A DNA stretch of 64,000 bases from JAFMDF01 sp965277445 (lineage in GTDB: Bacteria > Bacteroidota > Bacteroidia > Chitinophagales > Saprospiraceae). The DNA lies in the NCBI GenBank assembly GCA_965277445.1, contig CBDICY010000032.1:1178001-1242000 (forward strand), in the 5' to 3' direction. A program made the translations under genes and the position numbers. Shown in pieces: positions 34,967 to 44,540 of this stretch (its first letter is position 1; each line of letters begins with the position of its first letter). Under the pieces are notes generated by a model. The model ran no database searches. It had not been told where the DNA came from and saw nothing but the letters and a program-made list of their open reading frames with translations.

Positions 34967-35112
34967 TTAATTGTAACTATTCAGTAGAATAGTTCACGAT
35001 AGTAATCGGGATTAGAGACTTAATCCAAATAACGACGAAAAATTAGGTGGTTTAGCACTAAACCATCTCTATTCTCACCTCTCTTATCTCTATTCTGAAT
35101 AAATACAATTAA
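34967..35112. repeat. Inverted repeat element, ATTCAGAAC type, copy B
   Basis: Left arm TTAATTGTAACTATTCAG (34967-34984) faces right arm CTGAATAAATACAATTAA (35095-35112) with few mismatches. The interior includes GGTTTAGCACTAAACC and TCTC-rich sequence as in copy A at 8934-9063. It lies between convergent genes. Confidence 0.65.
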
Positions 35113-35154
35113 TCTTGGCTTTTGAGGTTGAAGTTGATTTTGAGGTTGAAGTTG

Positions 35155-37758
35155 TTATCTGTCATTATTTCTTCCCCCTTCAATCTCCTCTAAGTATTCC
35201 TCTTTCCCTTCCGTATCTTTAAAGTCTGGAATTTTAGTAGCGCGTTTTTTCAATTCCCTAGTCACTTCTGTTTTACCAAAGGCATTGGCTAAGGCTTTTT
35301 GGATCGCTTCTTTTTTATATTCGCTAAAGGTAAACTCTTGTTTAACCTTTTTTCGATTGGTTTCAATCGCGTAATCCTCAATATTACCAGCAACATTAAA
35401 ATACAGATTAAACAACCCTTTTTTCTTGGCGGGTTGCGGCTTAAAGCCTGATTTATTTTTCAATTTCGCCATTAAAATTTGTCCCGCATTGACTTTGATA
35501 TTATAATCAATATCATTGTTAAACGTATGTTCGCCACTCAGTAGCATATTCATAGCGTTAGTTTGGATGAACATGACAGGAATATAAATTCGCTCATTTT
35601 TAATTTCAAACCAATTTTGCATATCTACAAATCGGACTTTTCGTAAATCATCTGAATTGGCATAAGCAGAAAAATCTTCTAATAATTCAAAATTATTTAA
35701 CTCTCCATCGGTGATGCCTACACCGCCAATCACTCTTAATTCATCGTAGACTAAATTACCCTCTGTATCGAAAGTAGCACTCACAACCATATTGGCATTA
35801 AGCGTGCCTTCAATGTGTCGATCTTCTAATACCTCCTGCCCAAAATTCTTTCCTTGTCGGAAAAACTCCTTGGCGTTAATGTCATTACAAACAATCTTAG
35901 CTCTGAATTTGGGTAGTTTTTCAAAAAAACCTGTTCCATCAATATCAAAAGAACCGCCCATTGCGCCAGCTTCTCCAACAATACTCATTTGTTTATTCTT
36001 GAATTCAAGGTTTCCATTAAAACTTTCGCCTTCTATCAAGTCATAATTAAATGATGTTATATTGGCCTCAAAGGTACCTTCCAAAAAATTAGTGATGATT
36101 TCTTTTCGATGAATATTTTCTTGTTTAATGGAATCAGGTACAACATCTACCCCTTTGGACGCAAATAAACTTTCTTCTACTTTAACTTCGGTCAATCCAA
36201 CCAACCGATCAAGATCCAAATTATCGGACTCAAGGGTTGCTTTAAATCGGAGTTTCGCATCTTTACTATTAATAGAATCGGCTAATAAAACAGGTAAAAA
36301 ATTACTAGCATAACCGCCAAAAATAATCTCACTACCTGCCCCTTCTAGTTTTAAATCCTCAATTTTTAATTCATTATCTCTTAATTCTAATACTCCTCGA
36401 TCTAAAACCAATGTTTCGCCGTTGACGATTAGTTCTGCATCATCAAATTCTAACGTTCCACTCGACTTAACTCGGTGAATTCTGGCAGGGTTAATCATGT
36501 CTTCGTATCGTCCTTCTAATTCTAAGTTGCGAATTTCTACTTCGCCATCGCCATCGGTAATAATCGGAGAATCGAAAAGCGTATAAATAGATTCCAAGGG
36601 CAAGGTTCCATCCATTTGGAAATTAATAGTTGGGTGTTCTAAATTGGTCAACTTAAGCTGAGATTCGATTAATTCGCGATTGAAATAGCCTTTAAAATTA
36701 TTAACTTCAAAAAGGGCATCTTTACCCGCTCGTGATTTACCACTTTTAAAATGTGCAGCAAAAGAAACATCCTTGACATTGCTATCTAAAATAGTGTGAC
36801 TAATTTCTCCGTCTATTAAACCAAAATTGACATCAACGGTCGGATTTTCTCTAGCATTAGAAATCCCTTTGATCGTGGCATCAAAAGTAAAATTCCCTCG
36901 ACTGGCAAAACCTTCTAAATACTGGTAGTCTTCGGGTAATAATTGGATAACAGATTCTATATTTCCTTTTTTAGAGGTGATTTCTAAATCAAATTCGGTA
37001 GAAGTTGTATGTGGTTCAATAATGCCAAAAACATTAAAAACATTTTTAGCAACTGCCAATTCCATTTCCTTGAATTCATAAAAATTATTCTCTAGGTCTA
37101 CATACATTTTAGTATTATAGCCCAGATCTTTTCCGACAAAATAGCGTCGCCCATCTAGTTCTACAAAATTGGAATATATTTTAGCATCGCTAACTAAAGA
37201 AAATTGGTCATTATTAAATTTACCAGAAAAAGAAGCATCTTCTAGTTGTAATTTCATTTCTTGCTTTGACCGTTCATCGATATAGATCAACTCAATATCT
37301 TTTAGCGTGGCTTTGTCTAAAGAGAGGGCAAAGTTGAGTTCCGCACTTGCCACATTTTGCTCAGAAGGTTTATTAATAAAATAATTTGCTTTTCCTTTTC
37401 GATTCACTTCTACGAATAGTGCACCATTTTCTACTACAACTGATTCAATTTTTAGATTAGAACTCAATAAACCCAATAAACCAATTTTAAAAGACATGCT
37501 TTCTGCTTCTAATAAAACACCTTTTCGATTATCGGGTAGGATGACATTTTGTAAATCTGCATTGACGTAAGGAAAGCCTTTAATTAAAGACAAGCGAAAA
37601 TTTTCGACTTCTAAATCATTGACTAAGCCTTTATTAATTTCCGTAACGAGTTGCTGACCGATTTCATCTTCAAAAACGACCGCAATAATAATAGAAGCAA
37701 CAAACAGCATGACAAAGGCCAAACCGAACCAAATCGCTATTCTTTTAACAAGTTTCAT
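35155..37758 (-). CDS. AsmA-family envelope protein
   Basis: An 867-residue protein with one N-terminal membrane helix (residues about 5-28, IWFGLAFVMLFVASIIIAVVF) and a very long beta-rich periplasmic part. The start MKLVKRIAIWFGLAF and the C-terminal DYNIKVNAGQILMAKLKNKSG, with its YNIKV and KG-LF-LYFNVAG segments, are typical of Bacteroidota AsmA-like proteins, relatives of bridge-like lipid transport proteins such as YhdP and TamB. It probably spans the periplasm and affects lipid transfer to the outer membrane (inference). Its C-terminus is highly charged. Confidence 0.88.
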   Translation of the reverse strand: MKLVKRIAIWFGLAFVMLFVASIIIAVVFEDEIGQQLVTEINKGLVNDLEVENFRLSLIKGFPYVNADLQNVILPDNRKGVLLEAESMSFKIGLLGLLSSNLKIESVVVENGALFVEVNRKGKANYFINKPSEQNVASAELNFALSLDKATLKDIELIYIDERSKQEMKLQLEDASFSGKFNNDQFSLVSDAKIYSNFVELDGRRYFVGKDLGYNTKMYVDLENNFYEFKEMELAVAKNVFNVFGIIEPHTTSTEFDLEITSKKGNIESVIQLLPEDYQYLEGFASRGNFTFDATIKGISNARENPTVDVNFGLIDGEISHTILDSNVKDVSFAAHFKSGKSRAGKDALFEVNNFKGYFNRELIESQLKLTNLEHPTINFQMDGTLPLESIYTLFDSPIITDGDGEVEIRNLELEGRYEDMINPARIHRVKSSGTLEFDDAELIVNGETLVLDRGVLELRDNELKIEDLKLEGAGSEIIFGGYASNFLPVLLADSINSKDAKLRFKATLESDNLDLDRLVGLTEVKVEESLFASKGVDVVPDSIKQENIHRKEIITNFLEGTFEANITSFNYDLIEGESFNGNLEFKNKQMSIVGEAGAMGGSFDIDGTGFFEKLPKFRAKIVCNDINAKEFFRQGKNFGQEVLEDRHIEGTLNANMVVSATFDTEGNLVYDELRVIGGVGITDGELNNFELLEDFSAYANSDDLRKVRFVDMQNWFEIKNERIYIPVMFIQTNAMNMLLSGEHTFNNDIDYNIKVNAGQILMAKLKNKSGFKPQPAKKKGLFNLYFNVAGNIEDYAIETNRKKVKQEFTFSEYKKEAIQKALANAFGKTEVTRELKKRATKIPDFKDTEGKEEYLEEIEGGRNNDR

Positions 37759-37907
37759 GGATGGGTGCGTTATCTTTTTTAAGAAAATGAACTATTTATA
37801 TGAGTAGTTTTAGGTGTATTCTTTGGACTTGTAAAAATAACGTAATTCTGATATTGGTTTGGTGTGTTAGAAAGATTTTATTTTTTATTAATTTTTTGAT
37901 AAATTAA

Positions 37908-37939
37908 CTTGCATTATATTTTATATGCTCTTATATTTG
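37908..37939 (+). promoter_or_regulatory. Promoter for tRNA-Val
   Basis: TATATTTG (37932-37939) matches TAnnTTTG exactly. CTTG (37908-37911) lies 20 bp before it, one base off TTTG. The mature tRNA begins 38 bp downstream. Confidence 0.65.
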
Positions 37940-37977
37940 CACTCGCTTAGAAAGAATAAGCAAAATATATAAAATTT

Positions 37978-38055
37978 GGGTGATTAGCTCAGTTGGTTCA
38001 GAGCACCTCGTTTACACCGAGGGGGTCGGGAGTTCGAGTCTCTCATTACCCACCA
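37978..38055 (+). tRNA. tRNA-Val (anticodon TAC)
   Basis: Full cloverleaf: acceptor GGGTGAT/ATTACCC, D-arm GCTC-GAGC, anticodon stem CCTCG/CGAGG with loop TTTACAC giving UAC, and T-arm GGGAG-TTCGAGT-CTCTC with a mostly paired stem. Discriminator A followed by an encoded CCA (38053-38055), unlike tRNA-Cys here. A promoter precedes it and a strong terminator follows. Confidence 0.97.
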
Positions 38056-38061
38056 AATTTA

Positions 38062-38095
38062 AAGCTTCCATGATAATTCGTGGGAGCTTTTTTTT
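38062..38095 (+). terminator. Terminator of tRNA-Val
   Basis: AAGCTTCCATG (38062-38072) pairs with CGTGGGAGCTT (38079-38089), 11 bp with two G-U, followed by eight T. Confidence 0.88.
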
Positions 38096-38128
38096 GTTAC
38101 TACTTACTTCTTTTAGATCCCCTTCCAC

Positions 38129-38503
38129 ATGCGAAAAATAATACTCATCACCTGTGTAGCTCCAAAGCGAAATTACAAATGCGCCGCTAAGGAATTATAT
38201 CAAGGCGACCTCTTCCTAGAACTAATGGATTTTGCAGCAGCTAAAAAACCAGCCAAAACATTTATTCTTTCTGGTAAACATCACTTGCTTGATCTAGATA
38301 CAGAAATAGAGCCTTATGATGTGAATTTAAATCGTGTATCAGAAGCTGAATTAAAAGCTTGGTCCGCAAAAGTTTTGGAACAATTAGTGGAACAAGAATG
38401 TGATTTACAAAATGATTATTTCTATTTGTTGACGAATGAGACTTATCGGAGGCATTTAGTGACGGAGATAAAGCAGTATGAAGTGCCTTTTTATATTGAG
38501 TAA
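38129..38503 (+). CDS. DUF6884-like protein
   Basis: A 124-residue cytosolic protein. The start IILITCVAPKRNYKCAAKELYQGDLF and the ILSGKHHLLDLDTEIEPYDVNL segment closely follow the pattern I associate with DUF6884 (LxxC-K, AKxLYxSxLF, SAKHGLLxPxxxIxPYDxxL). Conserved Cys9, Lys12, His51 and Tyr64 could form an active site (inference). The domain is frequent in phages and accessory regions, and its biochemistry is not established to my knowledge. The gene begins 34 bp after the tRNA-Val terminator, a common place for inserted genes, but no integrase or att repeat is visible. Confidence 0.75.
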   Translation: MRKIILITCVAPKRNYKCAAKELYQGDLFLELMDFAAAKKPAKTFILSGKHHLLDLDTEIEPYDVNLNRVSEAELKAWSAKVLEQLVEQECDLQNDYFYLLTNETYRRHLVTEIKQYEVPFYIE

Positions 38504-38507
38504 AAAT

Positions 38508-38552
38508 ACCGACGAACCTGCCCGCTGCGCAGTCGTGCGGGTTCGACGGTAC
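38508..38552. repeat. GC-rich inverted repeat after the DUF6884 gene
   Basis: TACCGACGAACCTGC and GCGGGTTCGACGGTA form a near-perfect 15-bp stem around CCGCTGCGCAGTCGT. It is much richer in GC than its surroundings and begins 5 bp after the stop codon. REP-like. Confidence 0.75.
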
Positions 38553-38560
38553 GTTGACAA

Positions 38561-38600
38561 AAAAATCCCGAACGTTCAATAAAGAACATTCGGGAAAAAA
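38561..38600 (-). terminator. Terminator of the large TonB receptor gene
   Basis: CCCGAACGTTC (38568-38578) pairs with GAACATTCGGG (38584-38594) with one wobble. T-rich on the minus strand exit and A-rich on the other side, so it can act in both directions. Confidence 0.8.
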
Positions 38601-38634
38601 TTTTAAAGTTGGTTTAGTTCTAATTTAAAAAATC

Positions 38635-41600
38635 TTAGAAACTATATCTTAAACCTAATTGAGCGTTCCATCTAGCACTATAAGTACCAGCTTGAACGAT
38701 GTTATAAGGATTGCCATTAGGAGCAACAAAGTTGTATTGTAACTCACCAGTATCACTTCTATTTGCCTGAATTAATGGGAATATATTGTCACCAACAGCG
38801 TATCTTCTACCCCAATTTTTATTAATCATATTGGTAAAATTGAAAACATCAAAGGTCACTTGGAAGTTATGCTTAGCTCCGCCATTCTTGCCACCAACGT
38901 AAAAATCCTGTGTGATTTTAAGGTCAAGTACTCCTTCAAAAGGTGTTCTAACTCTATTTGCCTCCGCATAATCTCCTCTTCTACTACTTAAATAATCATC
39001 ATTAGAAATGAAAGCATTCAATGCTGACCATTGTTGTGCAGCAGTTGCACCACCATCAATATCAACTAGATTAATGTCACTTTGACTAGTAGGAATATAA
39101 ATCAAATCACTATAGCCAGCAGATTGGGAAATATCTGAAGTTGCTTCAGAATTATAAACATAACTGTATGGACTACCAGACTTGGCAGTATAGAAAATAG
39201 AGATGGTCGTAGCAGCAGCTTCTGAATAGTCAAATTTATGAGAAACAAAAGCCGTTAACCTTGAACCTGCATCAAAAGAAGAGCGAGTAACCCCAGGATT
39301 ATTATTTCCTTGTACACTCAAAATATTCGACCAGTTTGTATTATTAATAAAGCCTCTACCGTCCACCAATGCATCTGCTCTTGTAAAAGAGTAGGCCAAA
39401 TTAGCAAATGAATTCTTGGCGATTCTCTTTGTCAATTGAGCTGTAAAATTAAAGGTGTATCCTTTACTTGTATTATCTACTAACGTAATATTAGAATAAG
39501 TTGGGTCAATTCGCTCATTAAAGTTAATGACTGGACGATTATCTGCACCCGCTAGATTTTGAGTACTTGGACGGAAGTTAAGACTTTTTACATCCATATT
39601 ATTCAAGGTTTTGGTGAACGTGATTTCAGCCGTACCATCCATACCCCAAGGTAATTTTTTATCCATTGCTAAACTAGCTCTTAAGATTTGTGGATATTTA
39701 AAATCTTCGGTAAATAAATCCACATCACCTGCTGGGCTGACATCAGTAGTTAAGTTTTGTAACCATTCTTGAGGACTCGCTAAAATTTCTTGCTGACCAA
39801 CACCTACTCGAACATTAAAGGCACTATTCAAACCATTTCTAATAAACATACCACCTGGCCAAACCCAAGGAACTCTACTGGTGAATACACCAATACCACC
39901 TCTTAACTGAGTTGATTTGTCACCATTAACATCATAGTTAAAGCCAATTCTCGGACTTACTAAAATTTGTGTAGCTGGCGCTTGACTAGCTCTAGCTCCT
40001 TTTAAATCATAACCTGCTGCTTCTAATGCAGGTATAGTCGAATTATTAAAAGCTGTATTATTTAATGGAGGATCATCCGTAAAGATAGGCACATCAAATC
40101 TTAACCCAACAGTCACTTTTAAATCTTTATTTACCTGTATTTCATCTTGTCCGTAAAATGCTAATTGCATCGCATTGAAGGATGGTCCTAAGTTAGTCGC
40201 ATCATCTCCTAATCGAATAGATTCTCCATTAAAAGCTTGCTCGTGACCATATAATAATAAATCTGCATTTTCTCCAGCTAAGAATCTATTGACTCCATTG
40301 AAGAAGTATTCATACCGTGGTGTAGAGAAAATAGTAAATAAGTTTTCAATTTTGAAAAACTCATTATGTGTACCAAAAGTAAAAGAGTGCTTTCCTTTGT
40401 ATAAATTGAAGTTATTCGTAATTGTGAAAACATCTTGATTTACCACATTAGAATAAGAGAAATTATCTGTTCCTACAATCACTCGTCCGTTTCCGTCAGG
40501 CATTCTAATTTGTGGGAAAGGGTCTCCCAAAAGTCCTCTTTCATCTCTAACCGTTGTTCGACCAATAATTAAATTATTAGCGGTGTTAGGACTAAAGATA
40601 CTCTTTAATTCAATAGCAGTTGAATTCGTAGTAGAAGGGAAGATATATCCTGTATTTCCAAAATATACGGTTGAAGCACTTGGCGTAGGATGAATCTCCG
40701 TTGTTCCTTTTACATAACTATGTCTAGCAGATAACTTATGCTTTTCGTTAATGTTATAATCCAATTTAACTAAAACCTTCTCTCCATTAACCGTTTGGTT
40801 ATTATTCTCATATTCCCCTGGGTCATAGCCAAAATCATTAATTAATTTTTGACGAATGGCATTTAATTCAGTAGGGCCTGAATCTCCATTATACTCACTT
40901 TGGACAAAAGGCCTTGGAATTTCGTCCCTTTGAATTTCAACATTCGTAAAAAAGAATAATTTATTTTTAATCAAAGCGCCTCCTAATCTAGCACCATAAG
41001 TTCTAGCAGTAAAGGGGGCTAATTTTGTACGCTCCGCATTATCATTATCAGTAGGCGTTTTACCTGAAAGATTTTCATTTCTAGTAAACAAGTAAGCTGA
41101 ACCTTTTAATTGATTTGTTCCACTTCTTGTTACTGCATTAATACCACCACCAGCAAAACCACCAAGCGTTACATCATAAGGTGCTAATACTACTTGAATC
41201 TGCTCTATCGCATCAGGTGAAATCGGTGAAATACCAGCTTGTCCACCATTTGTTCCAGAGTTGGCTAAACCGAAAACATCGTTATTTACAGCCCCATCAA
41301 TAAAGATAGCGTTGAAACGATTGTTTACTCCAGAGAACGAAATACCACCACCATTGGTCGCACCATCGTTTGCAATATCTGCTTGAGGTGTCAAACGTAA
41401 ATAATCTTTAAAACCTCTATCTGCCGTTGGTAAAGTTGCAATAGCTTCTTCCGAAACTTTCGTCTCAGAACCCGTTCGGTTACCATCAAAAAGACCACCT
41501 GCGGTTACAATTACTTCTGATAATTGTAAAGCCGCTTCATTCATTTTGATGTTAAAAGATTCTGTTTGTCCAAGATTCAAGTAAATGTCTTTGACGACAT

Positions 41601-41874
41601 ATTCTTCGTAACCTGTATAAGATACAGTAATCGTGTAGGGACCACCAACATTGACATTATTCAAGGTGAATAATCCTTCAACATTAGTTGCTGTTCCATA
41701 TTGGAACCCAGTAGGTTCGTGAATAGCTATTACATTAGCGCCGATTAAGGTTTCCGTGCCATCTGTAATTTGTCCAGTAATCCTGGAAGAAGTGGATCCT
41801 TGCCCCCAGGCAAACTGCACTACTAAAAGTAATAATGCAGTCATCATGCTCAAATTGTAGCATCTGTTTTTCAT
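38635..41874 (-). CDS. Oar-like TonB-dependent receptor
   Basis: A 1079-residue outer membrane protein. Signal peptide to about QFAWGQG (residue 26), then a carboxypeptidase-regulatory-like domain (SRITGQITDGTETLIGANV, about 31-110), a plug (GGISFSGVNNRFNAIFIDGAVNNDVFG) and a long barrel ending NAQLGLRYSF. The plug lacks the usual SusC motif, and the RSGTNQLKGSAYLFTRNENL segment is the signature of Oar/OmpA-related TonB receptors. Such receptors import large ligands or take part in surface processes such as adhesion. The next gene upstream is a GH10 xylanase 265 bp away with its own terminator and promoter, so they need not be co-transcribed. Confidence 0.9.
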   Translation of the reverse strand: MKNRCYNLSMMTALLLLVVQFAWGQGSTSSRITGQITDGTETLIGANVIAIHEPTGFQYGTATNVEGLFTLNNVNVGGPYTITVSYTGYEEYVVKDIYLNLGQTESFNIKMNEAALQLSEVIVTAGGLFDGNRTGSETKVSEEAIATLPTADRGFKDYLRLTPQADIANDGATNGGGISFSGVNNRFNAIFIDGAVNNDVFGLANSGTNGGQAGISPISPDAIEQIQVVLAPYDVTLGGFAGGGINAVTRSGTNQLKGSAYLFTRNENLSGKTPTDNDNAERTKLAPFTARTYGARLGGALIKNKLFFFTNVEIQRDEIPRPFVQSEYNGDSGPTELNAIRQKLINDFGYDPGEYENNNQTVNGEKVLVKLDYNINEKHKLSARHSYVKGTTEIHPTPSASTVYFGNTGYIFPSTTNSTAIELKSIFSPNTANNLIIGRTTVRDERGLLGDPFPQIRMPDGNGRVIVGTDNFSYSNVVNQDVFTITNNFNLYKGKHSFTFGTHNEFFKIENLFTIFSTPRYEYFFNGVNRFLAGENADLLLYGHEQAFNGESIRLGDDATNLGPSFNAMQLAFYGQDEIQVNKDLKVTVGLRFDVPIFTDDPPLNNTAFNNSTIPALEAAGYDLKGARASQAPATQILVSPRIGFNYDVNGDKSTQLRGGIGVFTSRVPWVWPGGMFIRNGLNSAFNVRVGVGQQEILASPQEWLQNLTTDVSPAGDVDLFTEDFKYPQILRASLAMDKKLPWGMDGTAEITFTKTLNNMDVKSLNFRPSTQNLAGADNRPVINFNERIDPTYSNITLVDNTSKGYTFNFTAQLTKRIAKNSFANLAYSFTRADALVDGRGFINNTNWSNILSVQGNNNPGVTRSSFDAGSRLTAFVSHKFDYSEAAATTISIFYTAKSGSPYSYVYNSEATSDISQSAGYSDLIYIPTSQSDINLVDIDGGATAAQQWSALNAFISNDDYLSSRRGDYAEANRVRTPFEGVLDLKITQDFYVGGKNGGAKHNFQVTFDVFNFTNMINKNWGRRYAVGDNIFPLIQANRSDTGELQYNFVAPNGNPYNIVQAGTYSARWNAQLGLRYSF

Positions 41875-42081
41875 AAACGTTGACTTATGGTTTAAAAATA
41901 AACTAGTAATTTAAAAAAAGGCGCAAGATACCACTTCCTAAGAGTTTTATACCTTTTTTAACAATAAAATCAACGAATACTGTCCGTAATTATAGCAAAA
42001 GCGAAATATTCCATCACTTTAAGTGAAAATAATGGAAAAAGGGTAGGTATATTATGAATAAAAGGTGTAACGGTAAAAAAT

Positions 42082-42105
42082 GCCCTACCACAAACATGGT
42101 AGGGC
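42082..42105 (-). terminator. Terminator of the xylanase gene
   Basis: GCCCTACCA (42082-42090) and TGGTAGGGC (42097-42105) form a perfect 9-bp stem with a 6-nt loop. On the minus strand ATTTTTTACC follows. Confidence 0.85.
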
Positions 42106-42139
42106 GTTTTCCAGAGAAAACATAGGTAGTTTTATAAAC

Positions 42140-44272
42140 CTACTGAATGGTTATTTTTTTTGTAGTTGTTCGATGCTCATCAAACACCCTCACGATATAG
42201 ATACCTTCTAAATGAGTTACTGAAAGAATAGTTTGTAAACCATTTGTAGTTTGTTCTAAAATCTTTTTTCCTGCGACATCAAATACTTGAATTGTTGCTA
42301 AATCATTGGCATTTTGTTCAATGATTACTTGATTACTTGCAGGATTAGGAAATACTTTAGCAAAAGTATCATCAATTACTAAATCAGCAATTCCTGTTGA
42401 AATATTATTCCCAATAATTTTTAAATTCGTATCTTCAGTTAGCTGTATAGTATCCCTAATGATTACTCCATTATTTTCGTATACGATTTCGTACCTACCT
42501 TTGAATGCTCGAATATTAGCCATGCCATTAGCATCAGAAACTATGTTTTCAAATGTCCACCATTGATTAAATAACAAGTCAATAAAAACATCACCAGCGG
42601 GCGTTTGACTCCAATCTCTTCGGAAAAGATTAGTACCTTCATTCATATAGGTTGCCCCATCCCAAAAGCTCCAGAAGAGAAAACCATTCATACTTTCGTG
42701 ACCAAAAATAGCAGTCATAAAATCTCCTAAATATTGGGCAGCCGTCTGTTCATCTACAAAAGAGGGCAAATCAAATTCCGTAATTTTTGCTTTTAAACCA
42801 AATTCATTATAAAAATCATCTAAAGTTTCCAAAACGGAAGGAATGCCATTTGGAAAACCACCAATATGTCCTTGAAAACCTATGCCTTCGATATCTACTC
42901 CTGCATCTATTAATTCTTGCGTAAATAATTTGAGGTTATCATAATTTTCATTACCTGGCTTGGCATTGAGGGATAGGGTAACATAGTCATTGAGCCAAAG
43001 ACCAGTATTGGAGTCAATTTCTCTAGTTTTTTGAAAAATTTCAGCTAAATATTCTCTACCTGTGGCGTATCCTTCTTTTCCTTGAAAATAATTTTCTAAG
43101 CTTCTATTGGTCGTAATTTCGTTTAATACATCCCATTCTGCAATTTCTCCTTTAATCCCAGGATAATTAAGGATGTCATTTAAATGTCCATTTACTCTTC
43201 CTTTAATATAGGATAAGTCATTTTGATTTTGATTAATATCATCTGGTAAATTATTAGCGCCTGGCCAGACTAATGTATGCCCCCTAATATTAATATTATT
43301 ACCTTTTAACCATTGTACTGCATTAGCCAATTCAGGTTGACTAACAAGCCAACTTTGCTCCCAAGCTGGCCATTTTAAATCATTCTCAAAAACGATCCAA
43401 TTAAAGCCATGACCGTTGCCATCTAGGTTAATGATTTTATTTTCGTAAGTATTGTTTTGGTTATTATTTCCAGCTATTCTATCAGCGGTAACAGCTGAGC
43501 CGAAAGCAAATTCATGCTGCAACATATTTACTAAGATAGGCGCATTGTCTACTGCTTCCCCATCTGTTGTTTCTACTTGAATAGTTAAATCCACCTTTCT
43601 TAACCGTTCTATATTATCCGCTGCTACTGCTCGCCAAGGTGCATCGGCTTCAAAACCATCATACTGGTTATTATTAATAGCTTCAGGTAAGTCTTCTAAC
43701 TTAACATTTCCACCAAAATTAATAGCGGTATACCCACCAATTTCTATTGTTTGTTCTTGATGACCTAAGTGAAATCCAAAAGTGATCGTATTGGGATTAA
43801 ATGATTTAGATGCTTCAAAACGAATAGCGTAGGCCGTCCATGTTTCTTGTATATCCACCGTTAAAAAAGCTTCCTTAGCAAAAGTGTTAGAATCCTCGGC
43901 AAAAATATTCACTTGCCCTGCTCCGCTGATAGAACGAATAGAAAAAATAATCAACACTTTATCATCTTTATTAATTCTTTTTTGGTTTCTTAGATTCCAT
44001 CCTGCATCCCATTGGTTATTTTTTTTGCTGGAAATAACCCCTTTAGTAATTTGAGAAAAATCGGTATCCGTTGACGCTATCGTTGAAAAAGAACCGCCAT
44101 AGCCGCCAGCACTATTCAAAATAGCCATTTCATTATCAAAGAATATCCATTCGCCAGTTGGAAGGTTGAAATTATTTTGAAAAGAAGTTTCTAATTGACT
44201 ATGATATTCGTCTTGGGCAAATACACTAAGATTTATAAATAGGAAGGCGAGTAAATAGTATGCTTTTTTCAT
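42140..44272 (-). CDS. Secreted GH10 endo-beta-1,4-xylanase with type IX sorting domain
   Basis: A 710-residue protein that cleaves xylan backbones. Signal peptide to about SVFAQ (residue 19). Residues about 25-195 are a CBM4/9-like carbohydrate-binding beta sandwich. Residues about 225-565 are a GH10 barrel with GHTLVWPGANNLP, the acid/base Glu in EWDVLNEITTN and the nucleophile Glu in KITEFDLPSF. A short beta domain follows, then a type IX sorting domain (VFPNPASNQVIIE, GIYIVRVF, about 635-710). It is thus exported by type IX secretion and attached to the surface or released. It is the only recognised polysaccharide hydrolase in the window. Confidence 0.95.
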   Translation of the reverse strand: MKKAYYLLAFLFINLSVFAQDEYHSQLETSFQNNFNLPTGEWIFFDNEMAILNSAGGYGGSFSTIASTDTDFSQITKGVISSKKNNQWDAGWNLRNQKRINKDDKVLIIFSIRSISGAGQVNIFAEDSNTFAKEAFLTVDIQETWTAYAIRFEASKSFNPNTITFGFHLGHQEQTIEIGGYTAINFGGNVKLEDLPEAINNNQYDGFEADAPWRAVAADNIERLRKVDLTIQVETTDGEAVDNAPILVNMLQHEFAFGSAVTADRIAGNNNQNNTYENKIINLDGNGHGFNWIVFENDLKWPAWEQSWLVSQPELANAVQWLKGNNINIRGHTLVWPGANNLPDDINQNQNDLSYIKGRVNGHLNDILNYPGIKGEIAEWDVLNEITTNRSLENYFQGKEGYATGREYLAEIFQKTREIDSNTGLWLNDYVTLSLNAKPGNENYDNLKLFTQELIDAGVDIEGIGFQGHIGGFPNGIPSVLETLDDFYNEFGLKAKITEFDLPSFVDEQTAAQYLGDFMTAIFGHESMNGFLFWSFWDGATYMNEGTNLFRRDWSQTPAGDVFIDLLFNQWWTFENIVSDANGMANIRAFKGRYEIVYENNGVIIRDTIQLTEDTNLKIIGNNISTGIADLVIDDTFAKVFPNPASNQVIIEQNANDLATIQVFDVAGKKILEQTTNGLQTILSVTHLEGIYIVRVFDEHRTTTKKITIQ

Positions 44273-44325
44273 AATAAGGTTGATTTCGATGTAGAAATGT
44301 TTTTGGAAAAGTAATAGCTTAAATC

Positions 44326-44333
44326 AAAGATAG
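44326..44333 (-). promoter_or_regulatory. -7 box for the xylanase gene
   Basis: TATCTTTG on the minus strand matches TAnnTTTG exactly, 54 bp before the start codon. No clear -33 TTTG. Confidence 0.55.
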
Positions 44334-44486
44334 AAGCAGTCTATTACAATTTAGTTATACTAATTAGTTGAGTATTACGAGTTCAAAATGAGTCGAATTT
44401 TTAATTTAAACCCTAAATTAAGTTAATTCATTAAGATTCAATTAAAATTGTAGGAAAACTCACAACTTGGTATAACTTAAAATAAA

Positions 44487-44522
44487 AAAGCCCAATTACA
44501 ACAGCGTAACTGGGCTTTTTTA
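44487..44522 (-). terminator. Terminator of lysS
   Basis: AGCCCAATTAC (44489-44499) pairs with GTAACTGGGCT (44506-44516) with one wobble. Flanked by A and T runs, so it could also work in the other direction. The lysS stop codon is at 44541. Confidence 0.85.
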
Positions 44523-44540
44523 ATATGTTGCAAGAGCTAA

